A stretch of DNA of 64,000 nucleotides, from positions 16,929,646 to 16,993,645 of the forward strand of contig NC_052399.1 in the NCBI RefSeq assembly GCF_009389715.1, given 5' to 3'. The notes under the pieces are model-generated. The model had not been told where the DNA came from. It saw nothing but the letters and a program-made list of their open reading frames with translations, and ran no database searches. Shown in pieces: positions 63,427 to 64,000 of this stretch (position 1 is its first letter; every line of letters begins with the position of its first letter). The translations under genes and the position numbers were made by a program. Source of the DNA: Phoenix dactylifera. Its lineage: Eukaryota; Streptophyta; Magnoliopsida; Arecales; Arecaceae.

Positions 63427-64000
63427 AGATATATAGCACCTAGATATACACAGCTCGTTTGCATGTGTCCACATCTTGTGAAAGAATACTATTGATGATA
63501 TTTATGTGGAAGATGCAAAAGAAAATTTTTTGCTTGTTCTACAATCTGAATCATTCTTTAAGCAAAGCGCCGATAGAATTTTATACATGCATAAGTTGGA
63601 ATTGTATCGAATACTTCCAATTAAAACACAGCATGGAACAAAAGGTGATTTGTGATGCAGATAATTGATATTAATTTAGAAGGCGGATTTGATAAAAATC
63701 AAAGGCTTGTAATTACTTACGCCCATAGTAATAAGATACATCTCAAAGTGCAGAAAAAGGAGGAAAAAAACCTTTAATATTTATTTGGTTTTGTATCATG
63801 CATGTAACATGAATTGTATTGTTGATTTAATAGTATCGGCATCTTGTGAAAAGCTGGGTTTTTTTATGGCACAACTCAGAAGCTAACTGACTTTTGTTGT
63901 TCTGTGACAAGCTTCAACCAAAGAGCAAACAATAGAAAAAAAGGCATTTTTGATATTGTTTTGGTACCTATCAAATGTTACCAGCAGCTGCAAATAACCA
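63427..64000. other. Distal flank, no gene seen
   Basis: AT-rich sequence to the window edge with no meaningful open frame, RNA gene or recognised repeat. Confidence 0.5.

Overview
This is nuclear DNA of a flowering plant. The genes have many GT-AG introns in AT-rich introns and spacers, and there are SINE and LINE fragments. The gene complement is typical of angiosperms: RTF1/VIP5, EMF1, CDKF;1, a type II ROP GTPase, a LIN-like U-box/WD40 ligase and a PLAC8 cell-number regulator. The moderate GC of the coding exons, the long introns and the general look of the proteins suggest a non-grass commelinid monocot, perhaps a palm. That placement is an impression; no search was run.

Layout, left to right. 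1-975: last exon of a bark-storage/nucleoside-phosphorylase-like gene (+). 1943-8447: the RTF1/VIP5 gene (+), whose promoter and noncoding first exon exist twice, about 2.5 kb apart; a 0.6-kb repeat lies between the two promoter copies and again 1.7 kb beyond the gene. 11396-20985: two tandem isochorismatase-family hydrolase genes (+) with the same core exon pattern but different N-termini, separated by LINE remnants. 24405-35917: a 15-exon LIN/CERBERUS-like E3 ligase (+), 1366 residues. 38061-42038: a SINE, a G-box cluster and a type II ROP/RAC GTPase gene (+). 43102-45781: a PLAC8/CNR gene (-). 46425-49138: a decayed CcmH gene (-). 50099-53931: CDKF;1 (+). 55631-61724: EMF1 (-), whose promoter region near 63.4 kb holds a run of telomere-like hexamers.

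The genes do not form a pathway or cluster. VIP5 (Paf1 complex) and EMF1 (Polycomb) both act on chromatin and flowering time, and LIN-like and ROP proteins act in signalling, but nothing in the sequence argues that they work as a unit. Exon joins were worked out by hand from splice sites and reading phase. For every multi-exon gene called here as complete, the exon sum is a multiple of three and the product matches family motifs recalled from known proteins.

The most unusual points are the duplicated VIP5 promoter/first exon, a GC-AG intron in one isochorismatase gene, the apparent gain of a transit peptide in its neighbour, the CcmH pseudogene and the telomere-like array upstream of EMF1. 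I found no convincing sign of a wholly new multi-gene system.
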